Source of the DNA: Streptomyces tardus
GTDB taxonomy: Bacteria > Actinomycetota > Actinomycetes > Streptomycetales > Streptomycetaceae
Direction of reading: 5' to 3'
NCBI RefSeq assembly: GCF_018101125.2
Contig: NZ_JAELVF020000001.1
Location: 3,043,977-3,107,976 of the forward strand
Length of the DNA: 64,000 nt
In this document: piece after piece, positions 35,096 through 43,766 of the stretch
Layout of the letters: the number at the start of each line of letters is the position of its first letter
Position numbering within the stretch: position 1 is the first letter of the stretch
The notes under the pieces: generated by a model
Databases searched by the model: none
What the model was told of the DNA's origin: nothing
Seen by the model: the letters and a program-made list of their open reading frames with translations, nothing else
Program-made: the position numbers and the translations under genes

Positions 35096-35917
35096 ATGAG
35101 CACCGTGTACCACCAGCCTTCCGCCCCGAACGTCGCCGACAACCCGGCCGCATGGGACGTGGCGCGCTACGACAGCCAGTTCGGTTTCGTCGCCGCGCTC
35201 GGTACGGCCGTGGTGGACCTTCTCGATCCACAGCCCGGTGAGCATGTGCTCGATCTCGGCTGCGGCAGCGGGCATCTCACCGCGCTGATCGCCGAGCGCG
35301 GCGCCACCGTGACCGCCGTGGACGGCGATCCGGCCATGGTCGCGGCTGCCACCGCTCGCCTCGGCCAGCCCGTACAGCTCGCCGACGGGCACGATTTCAC
35401 CGTCTCCGAGCCGGTGGACGCCGTCTTCTCCAACGCCGCGCTGCACTGGATGACCCGCCCGGCGGAGGTGCTGGCCTCCGTGCGCGGGGCGCTGCGGCCC
35501 GGTGGCCGCTTCGCCGGCGAGATGGGCGGCGCCCGCAACATCGCCGCGATCGTCGACGCCGTGCGTGCCGCGCTCGCCGAGCACGAACTCGCGGAGGGGA
35601 TGCGGGTGCCGTGGTACTTCCCGACCCCGGCCGAGTACGCGACGCTGCTGGAGCGCCAGGGCTTCACCGTCGACAGCGTCGAGTACTTCGCGCGGCCCAC
35701 CGAACTCAGCGCCTGCTCGGAGGGGCTGGCCGACTGGGTGCTGATGTTCGGCTCCGCGCTGATCGGCCACGTTCCCGAGGAGCTCAGGGCGACCGTGCTG
35801 ACCAGGGTGGGGGAGCTGGCCGCGCCCACTCTGCGGCGCGAGGGCATCTGGTACGCCGACTACCGGCGGCTGCGGTTCCGCGCACATGTGGAGCCCGAGG
35901 AGTCCGCACCCCTGTGA
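35096..35917 (+). CDS. Class I SAM methyltransferase, trans-aconitate-type
   Basis: 273 residues. SAM loop HVLDLGCGSGHLTALIAERG, acidic loop VTAVDGDPAM, VDAVFSNAALHWMTRP (the NxxLHW motif of Tam/UbiE-like enzymes) and LRPGGRFAGEMGG. Its ATG 35096 is preceded by GAGG. Family members methylate small carboxylates, quinones or natural products. It is divergent from the graspetide operon but there is no overlap or shared strand, so a role in that pathway is only possible. Confidence 0.85.
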   Translation: MSTVYHQPSAPNVADNPAAWDVARYDSQFGFVAALGTAVVDLLDPQPGEHVLDLGCGSGHLTALIAERGATVTAVDGDPAMVAAATARLGQPVQLADGHDFTVSEPVDAVFSNAALHWMTRPAEVLASVRGALRPGGRFAGEMGGARNIAAIVDAVRAALAEHELAEGMRVPWYFPTPAEYATLLERQGFTVDSVEYFARPTELSACSEGLADWVLMFGSALIGHVPEELRATVLTRVGELAAPTLRREGIWYADYRRLRFRAHVEPEESAPL

Positions 35918-35937
35918 GGTCGTCCCGCTGAGCTCTC

Positions 35938-35970
35938 GGCGTCGGCCCCGGCCAGTCCGGGGCCGACGCC
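35938..35970 (+). terminator. Strong hairpin terminator after methyltransferase gene
   Basis: Perfect 14-bp arms GGCGTCGGCCCCGG (35938-35951) and CCGGGGCCGACGCC (35957-35970) with a 5-nt loop, 20 bp after the stop codon. Confidence 0.9.
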
Positions 35971-36235
35971 GTTGCGTGGGACGGGAGTTCGGGGCGGAGT
36001 CCGATCATGTGCGGTCCGTCGAACGGGTGTTGGGCGGCGAAAGACGTCAACTGCTGTTGTCGCAAAGCCGGTTGAGAGCATGAGCGGTGCTGCGGTTGGT
36101 GACATCGGTCATGCGCCGCTCGGGGCGGTTCGGTGCTTTACTCACGCCTCTGCGCGCCGGTAACGGCGGCGGTCCTTCCGCCCGGCCGTGGGTGTTCCAC
36201 CTCTGTCCCCGCAGCTCCCCCCCCCCACAGGAGGC

Positions 36236-36982
36236 ATGGTGCGTTCCGAGCTTCTCACCCGTATCGGTTCGGTGGCCGCCCTGGTGGCCGGCTCGGTGCT
36301 GCTGACCGCCCCCGGCGGCCAGGCGCTCGACGCGACGAAGACCGGGTCGGCGAAATCCGATTCGGGCTCGCCGCAGACCCGCTCCGTGTCGCCGCAGGCC
36401 ACGGACCCCGTCAACGTCTACTCCCCGATCCAGGGCGCCTCGACCTGGAACCGCTTCGGGCTCAGCGACCCCTCCGACCACCACACGGTCTTCTCCAACT
36501 GGGGCCACCAGAACGACTGGTCGGTGGACATCTACCAGAACCCGGGCGCCACCGTGGTCTCCCCGTTCGGCACCAAGACCGCTTCCGGAGCGCCGGTCTC
36601 GACGACCGTCGTCACCGTCCGCGCGGGCTGCGCCACCGGGAACCTGGCCGACGGCGGCTGGCTCATCGGGCTGGAGGCGCGCAACGACAGCACCGGCGAG
36701 GTGATCGGCCGCGCCGACGTGATGCACGTGGACAACAAGGCGGGCGGCATCGAGGTCGGCGCCTCCGTCGGCCCCTGGACGCCGCTCGGCACCACCGGAC
36801 GGTTCCGCTACTCCAGCTGCTACCAGGTGAACGGCGACACGGGCGCCCACATCCACCTGGAGGTCATCAACAAGACCCGCTACTCCTGCTACATCGCGCG
36901 CGGCGCGGGTACGGACATCGGCGACGAGACGGCGGTCGGCATGGCCGGCACCCAGAACACCGGCCAGCGCCAGGCCTGTTGA
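36236..36982 (+). CDS. Secreted protein with M23-like fold
   Basis: 248 residues. N-terminal signal peptide (LLTRIGSVAALVAGSVLLTA), then a beta-rich domain. WSVDIYQNPGATVVSPFGTK resembles the N-terminal block of M23/LytM peptidases and TGAHIHLEVIN matches the C-terminal HxH block. The first zinc site is not canonical: the H-x(3)-D arrangement is replaced by DWSVD, although a His stands four residues earlier (GHQND). So it may be an inactive relative or a variant metal site. Ribosome site AGGAGG before ATG 36236. An internal 44-bp piece is repeated in inverted form downstream at 37016-37059. Confidence 0.7.
   Translation: MVRSELLTRIGSVAALVAGSVLLTAPGGQALDATKTGSAKSDSGSPQTRSVSPQATDPVNVYSPIQGASTWNRFGLSDPSDHHTVFSNWGHQNDWSVDIYQNPGATVVSPFGTKTASGAPVSTTVVTVRAGCATGNLADGGWLIGLEARNDSTGEVIGRADVMHVDNKAGGIEVGASVGPWTPLGTTGRFRYSSCYQVNGDTGAHIHLEVINKTRYSCYIARGAGTDIGDETAVGMAGTQNTGQRQAC
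36705..36748. repeat. Source segment of 44-bp inverted repeat
   Basis: Lies inside the M23-like gene. Its exact reverse complement is at 37016-37059, 34 bp after that gene's stop codon; an mRNA reading through would contain a 44-bp duplex. Confidence 0.92.
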
Positions 36983-37015
36983 CGCGTCGGCGCCCGGCCC
37001 GCAGACGGGCCGGGC

Positions 37016-37100
37016 GCCGCCCGCCTTGTTGTCCACGTGCATCACGTCGGCGCGGCCGAGAACGTCAAGGAGGCCGACGAGGCCGTCGACCGGCTGGGCG
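37016..37100. repeat. Mosaic patch: inverted copy joined to direct copy of flanking genes
   Basis: 37016-37059 is the reverse complement of 36705-36748 in the upstream gene. 37050-37100 is a direct copy of 37769-37819 in the downstream gene (offset 719). The two overlap by 10 bp (37050-37059), i.e. the junction is a microhomology common to both donors. It occupies the space between the two secreted-protein genes, directly before the ribosome site of the second. Confidence 0.92.
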
Positions 37101-37119
37101 AACCCGCGAAGGAGTCACC

Positions 37120-38094
37120 GTGTCCCGAACCCGCCGCGCCCCGCTGCGTGGAGCACTCGCCGCCCTGGCCCTGCTCGCCGTGTCCGTGTCCGTGTCCGCG
37201 TCCGCGTACGGAGCCGGGGCCGGAGCCGCCGGTACGGCAGCGGCGGGGGAGGCGTCGGCAGCCGATCCGCTGGTCGTCTGGAACAACAACATCGAGAACA
37301 TGCTGCCGGTCGACTGCTCCGACGACTACGACTTCGAGCGGCTGCTCACCCACCTCGCGAAGCAGTCGGCGGCGCCCGACATCTTCACCGTCCAACAGAT
37401 CTCCGACCAGGGGCAGTTGGACGAGCTGACCGCCCGTCTGACGGCCGATCTGCCGGGCACCTACGAGGGTGTCATCGCGATCCCCGAGCCCGGCTCGATG
37501 GGCCGCACTAGCCCCTGCGGCAAGCTGAAGAACCAGCAGACCAACGCGGTCGTCTACCGCACCGAGCGGCTGACGCTCAAGGACGAGACCCGCTGGCGCT
37601 CCGACGCCCCCACCGGCGGTACGGGCCCCTGCCGCAATCTGACGCCCACCGAGACCAGTCAGGACCGGGTCCACAACGTGGGCGTACTGCTGCACGACAG
37701 CGTCGCCGGCAAGGAGGTCGCGGTGGCCTCGATCCACTGGCCGACCGGCACCTGGAACGGTCCCGACTGCGCGGCCGAGAACGTCAAGGAGGCCGACGAG
37801 GCCGTCGACCGGCTGGGCGGCGACCTACGGATCGTCGCCGGCGACGCCAACGCGAAGACGAGCGCGGCCGGTTGGTGGCAGGAGGGGTACGACCGCGGCT
37901 TTCGGGACCCGATCGCGCAGCTGTGCGGCGGACCGGTGTGCCCGCCCGAGCACCACACGACCGCCAACAACCGGATCGACTACATCCTCGCCAAGGGTGG
38001 CAGCGGTTTCAGCAGGGCGGCGACCGTCACGGAGGACGTGACCGGGGGCGCGTACTCGGAGCACCGGGCGGTCACCGCGCAGGTGGCGTACTGA
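37120..38094 (+). CDS. Secreted endonuclease/exonuclease/phosphatase-family protein
   Basis: 324 residues. Signal peptide at the N-terminus (RGALAALALLAVSVSVSASA), mature protein from about residue 45. EEP-fold signatures: WNNNIENML near the start (metal-binding Glu), ASIHWPTG, VAGDANAKTS, NNRIDYILA and the catalytic YSEHRAV at the end. Such proteins hydrolyse phosphodiesters (DNase I, sphingomyelinase and relatives). GTG 37120 follows AAGGAG at 37109-37114. Residues encoded by 37769-37819 match the 51-bp copy placed upstream of the gene. Confidence 0.85.
   Translation: MSRTRRAPLRGALAALALLAVSVSVSASAYGAGAGAAGTAAAGEASAADPLVVWNNNIENMLPVDCSDDYDFERLLTHLAKQSAAPDIFTVQQISDQGQLDELTARLTADLPGTYEGVIAIPEPGSMGRTSPCGKLKNQQTNAVVYRTERLTLKDETRWRSDAPTGGTGPCRNLTPTETSQDRVHNVGVLLHDSVAGKEVAVASIHWPTGTWNGPDCAAENVKEADEAVDRLGGDLRIVAGDANAKTSAAGWWQEGYDRGFRDPIAQLCGGPVCPPEHHTTANNRIDYILAKGGSGFSRAATVTEDVTGGAYSEHRAVTAQVAY
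37769..37819. repeat. Source segment of 51-bp direct repeat
   Basis: Inside the EEP-family gene; exact copy at 37050-37100. Confidence 0.92.
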
Positions 38095-38360
38095 CGCACC
38101 GAGCGCGGGTGGCGCGTGCGGTTCCCGGGCCGGACAGTCCGCGGTCGGCCGGTCGGCCGGCCGGTCGCCCGGACGGTCCACCGCTGCCGGGCCCGCCGGT
38201 GCCGGGGGCGGGCCGTCCGGGCACGTCGGGTGCGTCCGGGCCGGATCGGGTTGGCTGAGAGTACGGCGAGCGTTTACCGCCGCGCTGCCTGTACGTACCG
38301 GCTGTGCGAACGCGGTGTTTACCGTTCCGGGTATTCCTCGACCCGGTGACTGGATTCCAC

Positions 38361-39332
38361 GTGCCCAAACTCTCTGTGATCGTTCCTTGCCGCAACGTGC
38401 AGGACTTCGCGCCCGACATGCTGCGTTCGCTCGCGCGCAACGCAGGAGCGGAGAAGGAGTTCCTGCTGGTCGATGACTGTTCGACGGACGCGACCTCGGA
38501 AATTCTGCGTCAGGCCGCCGACGAGCTGCCCGGCGCGAAGCTGCTGCGGCACGAGACCAACAGAGGCATCTCCCAGGCGCGCAACACCGGCCTGGAGCAC
38601 GCGCGCGGTGACTACGTCACCTTCCTGGACGGCGACGACTGGTACGCCCCCGGCTACCTGGACGAGTTGACCGCCGCCATCGAGCGGCTGGACTGCGACT
38701 TCGTCCGCACCGACCATGTCCAGGCGACCGGGAGGGAGCGGGTCGTGCGCCGTGCTCCGGCCCGCCGTCGCGGCGTGGTGCTCGACCCGCGCGACGGTAT
38801 CGCCCCGGCCGAGATGGCGACGATGGTCGACTACCCCTTCGTGTGGGCGGCGGTCTACCGGCGCTCGGTGCTGGAGGAGCTGGACCTGCGTTTCGAGGCG
38901 CCGCTGCGCACGGCCGAGGACCGGGTCTTCATCTGGAAGCTCTATCTGCGCGCGGCCAGTTGCGCGACGGTCGGACTGCACGGGGTCTTCTACCGCCGCG
39001 GTGTGACGACCTCGCTCACCCAGATCAAGGACGCCCGCCAGCTGGACTTCATCCCGGCGCACGACCTCATCCTCGACGAGGTCTGCGCACACCCCGACGC
39101 CGCCCGCTTCCTGCCGAAGATCGTGCGCACCTACTGCGCGATGATCGCCTTCCACGCGGGCAACGCGCACGAGTACGAGGCGACGGCGGCGAAGCGTCTG
39201 CGACGAGAGGCGGCAGCCGCGCTGCGCCGGATGCCGCAGGACGTACTCCGTTCCACACTGCGCGAGTTGAACCCCGAGCGGCGCGGCGTGCTCCGCAGTC
39301 TGCTCGGCTCGGCCCGGAAGGCGGCGGCGTGA
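38361..39332 (+). CDS. Family 2 glycosyltransferase
   Basis: 323 residues. GT-A fold: KLSVIVPCRNVQDFAPDMLR, the nucleotide-binding VDDCSTDATSEIL, GISQARNTGLEHARGDYVTF, then the DxD-type LDGDDW and the catalytic-loop RTAEDRVFIWKLYL. GTG 38361 begins at the family start; GTG 38346 is possible; neither has a clear ribosome site. Its last codons overlap the polysialyltransferase-like gene (GTGA), which points to a joint role in a surface glycan, as in Streptomyces cell-wall teichulosonic or similar polymers. Confidence 0.87.
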   Translation: MPKLSVIVPCRNVQDFAPDMLRSLARNAGAEKEFLLVDDCSTDATSEILRQAADELPGAKLLRHETNRGISQARNTGLEHARGDYVTFLDGDDWYAPGYLDELTAAIERLDCDFVRTDHVQATGRERVVRRAPARRRGVVLDPRDGIAPAEMATMVDYPFVWAAVYRRSVLEELDLRFEAPLRTAEDRVFIWKLYLRAASCATVGLHGVFYRRGVTTSLTQIKDARQLDFIPAHDLILDEVCAHPDAARFLPKIVRTYCAMIAFHAGNAHEYEATAAKRLRREAAAALRRMPQDVLRSTLRELNPERRGVLRSLLGSARKAAA

Positions 39333-40882
39333 CCGGCGAACGGGCGAGCGACGCGGGCGCGGAAAGCGACGCGGGCGGCGTGAACGGCACGGGCGGCGCG
39401 AGCCACGCGAACGGCGCGGACGGCGCGGACGGCGCGGACGAGGAGCGGAACGGCATGGCGGCGACGGCGCAACAGGCGGACAGCGAACGGACGTTGGTCT
39501 TCGAGGTCTCCACGCTGTACGGGCTGGCGACGCTCTCCGCCGCACTGGACGCCGGCCGGTTCGGCAGCCGCGAGGGCACCCGGCGCATCCTGCTGACCTC
39601 GCACAACGCGTCCGTGCCCGAGACCGCGACCCGACTGCCGGAGACGGCCGGCTGGCGCACCCTCGCCGCCCGCTTCGACACGGTCGTGGACTGGAACGAG
39701 ACCATCGCACCGCTGCACCCCTCGGCCTGGGCGCCGTCCGAACGCGAACTACCGCTGCTCCAGCGGCTGTTGAGCGACCGCTGGGGCGTACGCGGCCGGC
39801 TGACGCTGGTCGTCGAGTCGGTGCACGCCGCGCCCGCCGCCTCGCTCGCCTCGATCTTCGCCGAGGCGGACATCGAGGTGTACGCGGACGGGCTGATGAG
39901 CTACGGGCCCACCCGCGAGAAGCTGCGCCAGGCCACCGCCAGCCGGGTGCAGCGGCTGCTCCACCTCGACCTGGTCCCCGGGCTGGTGCCGCTGCTGCTC
40001 TCGGAGTACCAGGTGCCCGCCGAGCCGGTCCCGGACACGGCGTTCCGCGCGGTGCTGGACGAGATCAGCCAGGTCGCGGCGGGCGCGGAGAACGCGGCCG
40101 ACGTCCTGGACGCCACCGCCCGCCGCGCCACCGCCGTACTGCTCGGGCAGTACCTGGCCGCGCTCAACCTGCTCACCGCACGTGAGGAGGAGCAGCAGCA
40201 CATCCGGATGCTGAACGGTGTCGCAGCCGCCGGCCACCGCACCGTGCTCTTCAAACCGCACCCGACCGCGCCCGCGAGCTACTCGCGTTCGCTGGCCGAA
40301 GCCGCCGCCGCGGCCGACGTCGAGCTGGTGGTGCTGGACGCGCCCATGCTCGCGGAGACGGTGTTCGACCGGGTGCGACCGGAGTTGGTGGTCGGCTGCT
40401 TCTCCACCGCGATGTTCACCGCCTCGACGTACTACGGCATCCCGGTGGCCCGGGTCGGCACCGACCAGCTGCTCGAGCGGCTGACGCCCTACCAGAACAG
40501 CAACCGCGTACCGGTGACGCTCGTCGACTGGCTGGTGCCCGAGCTCTCCGGCGAAGGGCCCGGCGCGCAGGGGCAGTTGGTGCGCGAGCGGACCGACGGG
40601 ACGACCTCGGCGCTGGTACGGGCGGTCGGCTACTGCATGCAGGCCAAGCTCTACCCCTCGCTGAGGGCCGACACCGCTCGGTGGCTCTCCGCGGAGCTGG
40701 GCCCGCGCACGGCGCGCTACTTCAAGAAGCGCCGGCTGACCGCGCTGGAACTGCCCGGCGGGATGGCACCGCCCGGCGTCGTCGGACAGCTGCGACGGGT
40801 GCCGGGCAGCTCGTATGCGCTGCGGATGCTGCGCAGGGCCAAGCGCGGACTCACCGCCCGCCGTGCCGCCACCGGCCGCTGA
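39329..40882 (+). CDS. Polysialyltransferase-family (POLYST) glycosyltransferase
   Basis: 517 residues. After a low-complexity Ala/Asp/Gly/Asn-rich N-terminus (about 1-45, with ANGADGADGADEE) the protein reads TLVFEVSTLYGLATLSAALD and later IEVYADGLMSYGPTREKL, TVLFKPHPTAPASYSRSLAE and VVGCFSTAMFTASTYYGIPV, the blocks I recognise from the alpha-2,8-polysialyltransferase/GT52-like family found in many actinomycetes. GTG start overlaps the GT2 stop; ATG 39455 after the low-complexity part is an alternative. Likely extends an acidic or sialic-acid-like surface polymer; sugar unknown. Confidence 0.82.
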   Translation: MTGERASDAGAESDAGGVNGTGGASHANGADGADGADEERNGMAATAQQADSERTLVFEVSTLYGLATLSAALDAGRFGSREGTRRILLTSHNASVPETATRLPETAGWRTLAARFDTVVDWNETIAPLHPSAWAPSERELPLLQRLLSDRWGVRGRLTLVVESVHAAPAASLASIFAEADIEVYADGLMSYGPTREKLRQATASRVQRLLHLDLVPGLVPLLLSEYQVPAEPVPDTAFRAVLDEISQVAAGAENAADVLDATARRATAVLLGQYLAALNLLTAREEEQQHIRMLNGVAAAGHRTVLFKPHPTAPASYSRSLAEAAAAADVELVVLDAPMLAETVFDRVRPELVVGCFSTAMFTASTYYGIPVARVGTDQLLERLTPYQNSNRVPVTLVDWLVPELSGEGPGAQGQLVRERTDGTTSALVRAVGYCMQAKLYPSLRADTARWLSAELGPRTARYFKKRRLTALELPGGMAPPGVVGQLRRVPGSSYALRMLRRAKRGLTARRAATGR

Positions 40883-40896
40883 GCGGCACGGCTCCG

Positions 40897-40925
40897 CGGT
40901 ACGGCGGTTTCCCGCCGCCGTACCG
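40897..40925 (+). terminator. Hairpin terminator after polysialyltransferase-like gene
   Basis: Inverted repeat CGGTACGGCGG (40897-40907) and CCGCCGTACCG (40915-40925), 11-bp perfect arms, 15 bp after the stop. Several more CCGTACCG-like copies follow to about 41000. Confidence 0.8.
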
Positions 40926-41255
40926 CCGTACCGCCGCGCCGCCGTACCGCGTGCCGCCTGGCGCGCCGTTCGGCACCTGCCGTACCGCCGCCCGGTGCCG
41001 TACGGCGGTCGGTTGTCGCCGTTGCCGGCTCAGCCGGTGGCCGGCCACCGGCTGTTGCTGCGCGAGGCTGCGGTCTCGCGCGTGCGGCGCGGGTGCGGGC
41101 CGGCGCGGGCGGCCGGTCGGGTGCTGGGGAGCCGACCGGTCGTTGTGGATGGACACCGGGCCTGTGGGGGTGGTGGCGGGGGCACGGCAGCTGTTACGTT
41201 CCGCGCGTTCCGGCCCGCGCGAGGCGTGCGGGTACACCAGTGGAGTGGAGTCGGC
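40926..41255. other. Intergenic region with CCGTACCG repeats
   Basis: 330 bp. The first 80 bp are dispersed CCGTACCG/CCGCCGTACC repeats. The rest leads to the C15-like gene; a run TGTTACGTTCCG at 41190-41201 may be part of its promoter. No gene recognised. Confidence 0.4.
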
Positions 41256-42572
41256 GTGCGCATCCAGCCAACTGGCCTTCGTCTCGCGGCGGCGGCGATC
41301 GTCGTGGCCCCCGCCCTCGGGCTGAGCGCCCCGGCCCAGGCGGCGGGCCCTACCGCCGACTGCCTCGGCGAGGAGGGCGCCACCGTCGAGGAGGCCCGGC
41401 TCGACGGCGAGGTGCCGCAGGAGATCCTGCGCCGCTCCCAACTGGCGGACACCGCTGCGGAGTTCACCCGCGAGCTGTGCGCAGCGACCGACCTCGACGA
41501 GGCGCGCACCGTCGTCGAGCGGCACGCGGACGCGCTCTGGCGCTCCGCGGTGGAGCGGGTCCAGTCGCCCGACGAGCCGGACGGCGCGAACGGCGGCAAT
41601 CGCGACCGGGGCGGCAAGGACGGCGAGCAGCTGAGCGCGGGAGACGACCGGCCGCTGTACTGGGCGCGGCTGGGCATGACCTCGGCGCTCAACCGCTGGC
41701 AGCCGGACTTCTCGCTGGACGCGGCCGACCGTGCCGGGCTGGTCGCCGAGACCGACCGCCGCTCGCGCGGTCAGGCGGACGCCGACTTCCCGGAGGAGTA
41801 CGGGAGTTCGGACGTCAAACGGGTCGTGGTCACCGGCTTCGACCCGTTCCAACTGGACAACGACGTCCGCCAGGCCAACCCCTCGGGCGCGGCGGCACTG
41901 GCCCTGGACGGCGCGGTGATCGAGACCGCCGACGGTGTCGTGGTCGTGGAGGCGATGCTCTTTCCGGTGCGCTGGCGGGACTTCACCGACGGCACGGTCG
42001 AGCGGGCGCTCGTACCGCACCACGCCGGAGAGCGTCCGGCCGACGCGGTGATCACCGTCAGCCAGGGCCGGGACGGGCAGTTCGACCTGGAGCAGCACAA
42101 CGGCGCCTGGCGCGGCGGCTTCGACGACAACGAGAACGAGGGCACCGAGGAAATCGCGCCGATCCCCGACGGCGTCCCCACCGTCACGCCCCAACCCCAG
42201 TGGTCCGACTCGACGTTGGACGCGGAGGCCGTCATCGACGCGACGGACGGATCGCCGTTCCCGGTGATCCACAACACCGGCGTCACTGAGATCCCCGAGG
42301 GCGAGACCGAGCCGGTCTTCCGCCCCGACGGACCCACCCCCGGCTCCGAGGCGCGGGCCGGTGGCGGCGGCGACTATCTCTCCAACGAGATCGCCTACCG
42401 CAACACCCTGCTGCGCGACGCCACCGAGGGGGACATCCCCGCCGGCCACGTCCACACCCCGATCCTCCACCTCGCAACCGGCGACGCCGTGACCGACCCG
42501 CAGTTCGAGGCCGACCGCACCGCCGTCGTCGACCAGGTCAGGGCCATCGTCACCGCCGCCGCCCGCCCCTGA
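41256..42572 (+). CDS. Secreted C15 (pyroglutamyl-peptidase)-like protein, Cys replaced by Ser
   Basis: 438 residues. Signal peptide LRLAAAAIVVAPALGLSAPA. The second half follows peptidase C15: KRVVVTGFDPFQLDNDVRQA and NPSGAAALAL at the domain start, LEQHNGAWRGGFDDN at the catalytic Glu region, GGDYLSNEIAYRNTLLR where family enzymes have G-x-x-x-CN-x-x-x-Y, and HVHTPILHL at the catalytic His. The nucleophile position holds Ser376 instead of Cys. Pyroglutamyl peptidases are normally about 215 residues and cytoplasmic; this one is secreted and twice as long, with an extra N-terminal helical part. Either a Ser variant or non-catalytic. Confidence 0.72.
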   Translation: MRIQPTGLRLAAAAIVVAPALGLSAPAQAAGPTADCLGEEGATVEEARLDGEVPQEILRRSQLADTAAEFTRELCAATDLDEARTVVERHADALWRSAVERVQSPDEPDGANGGNRDRGGKDGEQLSAGDDRPLYWARLGMTSALNRWQPDFSLDAADRAGLVAETDRRSRGQADADFPEEYGSSDVKRVVVTGFDPFQLDNDVRQANPSGAAALALDGAVIETADGVVVVEAMLFPVRWRDFTDGTVERALVPHHAGERPADAVITVSQGRDGQFDLEQHNGAWRGGFDDNENEGTEEIAPIPDGVPTVTPQPQWSDSTLDAEAVIDATDGSPFPVIHNTGVTEIPEGETEPVFRPDGPTPGSEARAGGGGDYLSNEIAYRNTLLRDATEGDIPAGHVHTPILHLATGDAVTDPQFEADRTAVVDQVRAIVTAAARP

Positions 42573-42632
42573 CCTCGCCACCGGCCGCCGGGCGGCGCCT
42601 CTGTGCGCTGCCGAACTGTCGAACTTCCGCGC

Positions 42633-43766
42633 TCAGCCGAGGAGTTTGCGCAGACCCAGACGGCCCCACAGAAGGCTGGCGGCGTAGGAGAGCACGATCG
42701 TCGTCAGCCAGAGCACCGGCAGCAGCACGGCGGCGGCAGGGGCGCCGAGGTCGGCGGAGACCCTGGGCACGACCAGTTCCTCGACGACGATCACATGCAC
42801 CATGTATGCGCCGAGCGCCGCCCCCGCGAGCTGCGAGACCCGCGGGCGGAAGCGCTCGGGGACGCGCACGCGGTGGACCAGCAGCAGCATGCTGCCGGTG
42901 AGGGCTGCGACGAAGAGGTGGGCGTTCGGGATGACGTAGTGGACCTGCGTGTTGTACCAGAGGCAGCCGGCGAAGGCGGCCAGACAGCCGGGCACCAGCA
43001 GCCAGCGGTAGCGGTCGGGCACGCCCCTGGGGAGCGCGAAGAGCAGCGCGCCGAGGACGGCGTAGACGAGCGAGTACGTGCCGAAGCCCCAGCTGACCGG
43101 CGGGCCGTCCCAGCCGGTGACCTTCTCGGCCGTCTCCATCGCCGCCGGCGCCACCGCGACGGCGGCGAGCAACGCGCCCAGGAGCCACGGCCGTTGGCCG
43201 GCCCGCAGCAGGACGACGAAGGCCAGCACTGCCACCAGCGGCAGATACACGTACATGAACCACAGGTGGTAGGCCGGTTGGACCGAGCCGAAGAGCGAGG
43301 TGAACGCCAGCTCCGTCATCGGCTCGTCGTTGCGGCTGCGCAGCCAGGCCCAGAGGAGGTAGATCGCCGTCCAGGCCAGCAGCGGCAGCCCGTTGCGCAC
43401 CAGGCGCTGCCGGGCGGCACGGCCGTCCCGCGGCGGGGCGCCGGCCAGGACCGCCCAGCCGGCCATGGCGAAGTACATCGGGACGGCGAACTCGTTGGCG
43501 GAGTCCGCGATGTGGCCGACCCAGTACGCTCCGGCGCCGTTCTCCTCCTGGCGGTCCACCGCCCTGATGAAGGTGGCCCCGACGTGGCCCAGCATCACCG
43601 CGCAGGAGCAGATCAGCCGCATCAGATCGATGTCGACGCGGTGCTCGCGGCGTGCGGGCTTCGCGGGCGGCGAGGTGTCGGCGGGGGCGTCCGGACGCGT
43701 GGACCGCGCCGCTGCTCCGGCCGGTGACCCTGGTTCCGTTTCGGTGACGGCTTGCTTGTTCGGCAC
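42633..43766 (-). CDS. Membrane acyltransferase 3 (OafA-like)
   Basis: 377 residues. Acyltransferase-3 family of integral membrane O-acyltransferases: RVDIDLMRLICSCAVMLGHV (catalytic His), followed by about ten membrane helices (LLAWTAIYLLWAW, LVAVLAFVVLL, LVYAVLGALLFAL, LFVAALTGSMLLLV and others). GTG 43766 has GGAAGG about 7 bp upstream; earlier frames continue without domain content. Likely acylates a surface polysaccharide or antibiotic; its neighbours are glycan genes. Confidence 0.88.
   Translation of the reverse strand: MPNKQAVTETEPGSPAGAAARSTRPDAPADTSPPAKPARREHRVDIDLMRLICSCAVMLGHVGATFIRAVDRQEENGAGAYWVGHIADSANEFAVPMYFAMAGWAVLAGAPPRDGRAARQRLVRNGLPLLAWTAIYLLWAWLRSRNDEPMTELAFTSLFGSVQPAYHLWFMYVYLPLVAVLAFVVLLRAGQRPWLLGALLAAVAVAPAAMETAEKVTGWDGPPVSWGFGTYSLVYAVLGALLFALPRGVPDRYRWLLVPGCLAAFAGCLWYNTQVHYVIPNAHLFVAALTGSMLLLVHRVRVPERFRPRVSQLAGAALGAYMVHVIVVEELVVPRVSADLGAPAAAVLLPVLWLTTIVLSYAASLLWGRLGLRKLLG

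Noticed and set aside
37037..37119. Short frame starting in the mosaic patch and running into the EEP gene in another frame
   Set aside because: It consists of copied gene fragments and diverges from the EEP frame; GTG 37120 with AAGGAG is the clear start.
40926..41005. CCGTACCG repeats considered as a CRISPR array
   Set aside because: Units are 8-11 bp, irregular, with no spacers and no cas genes.
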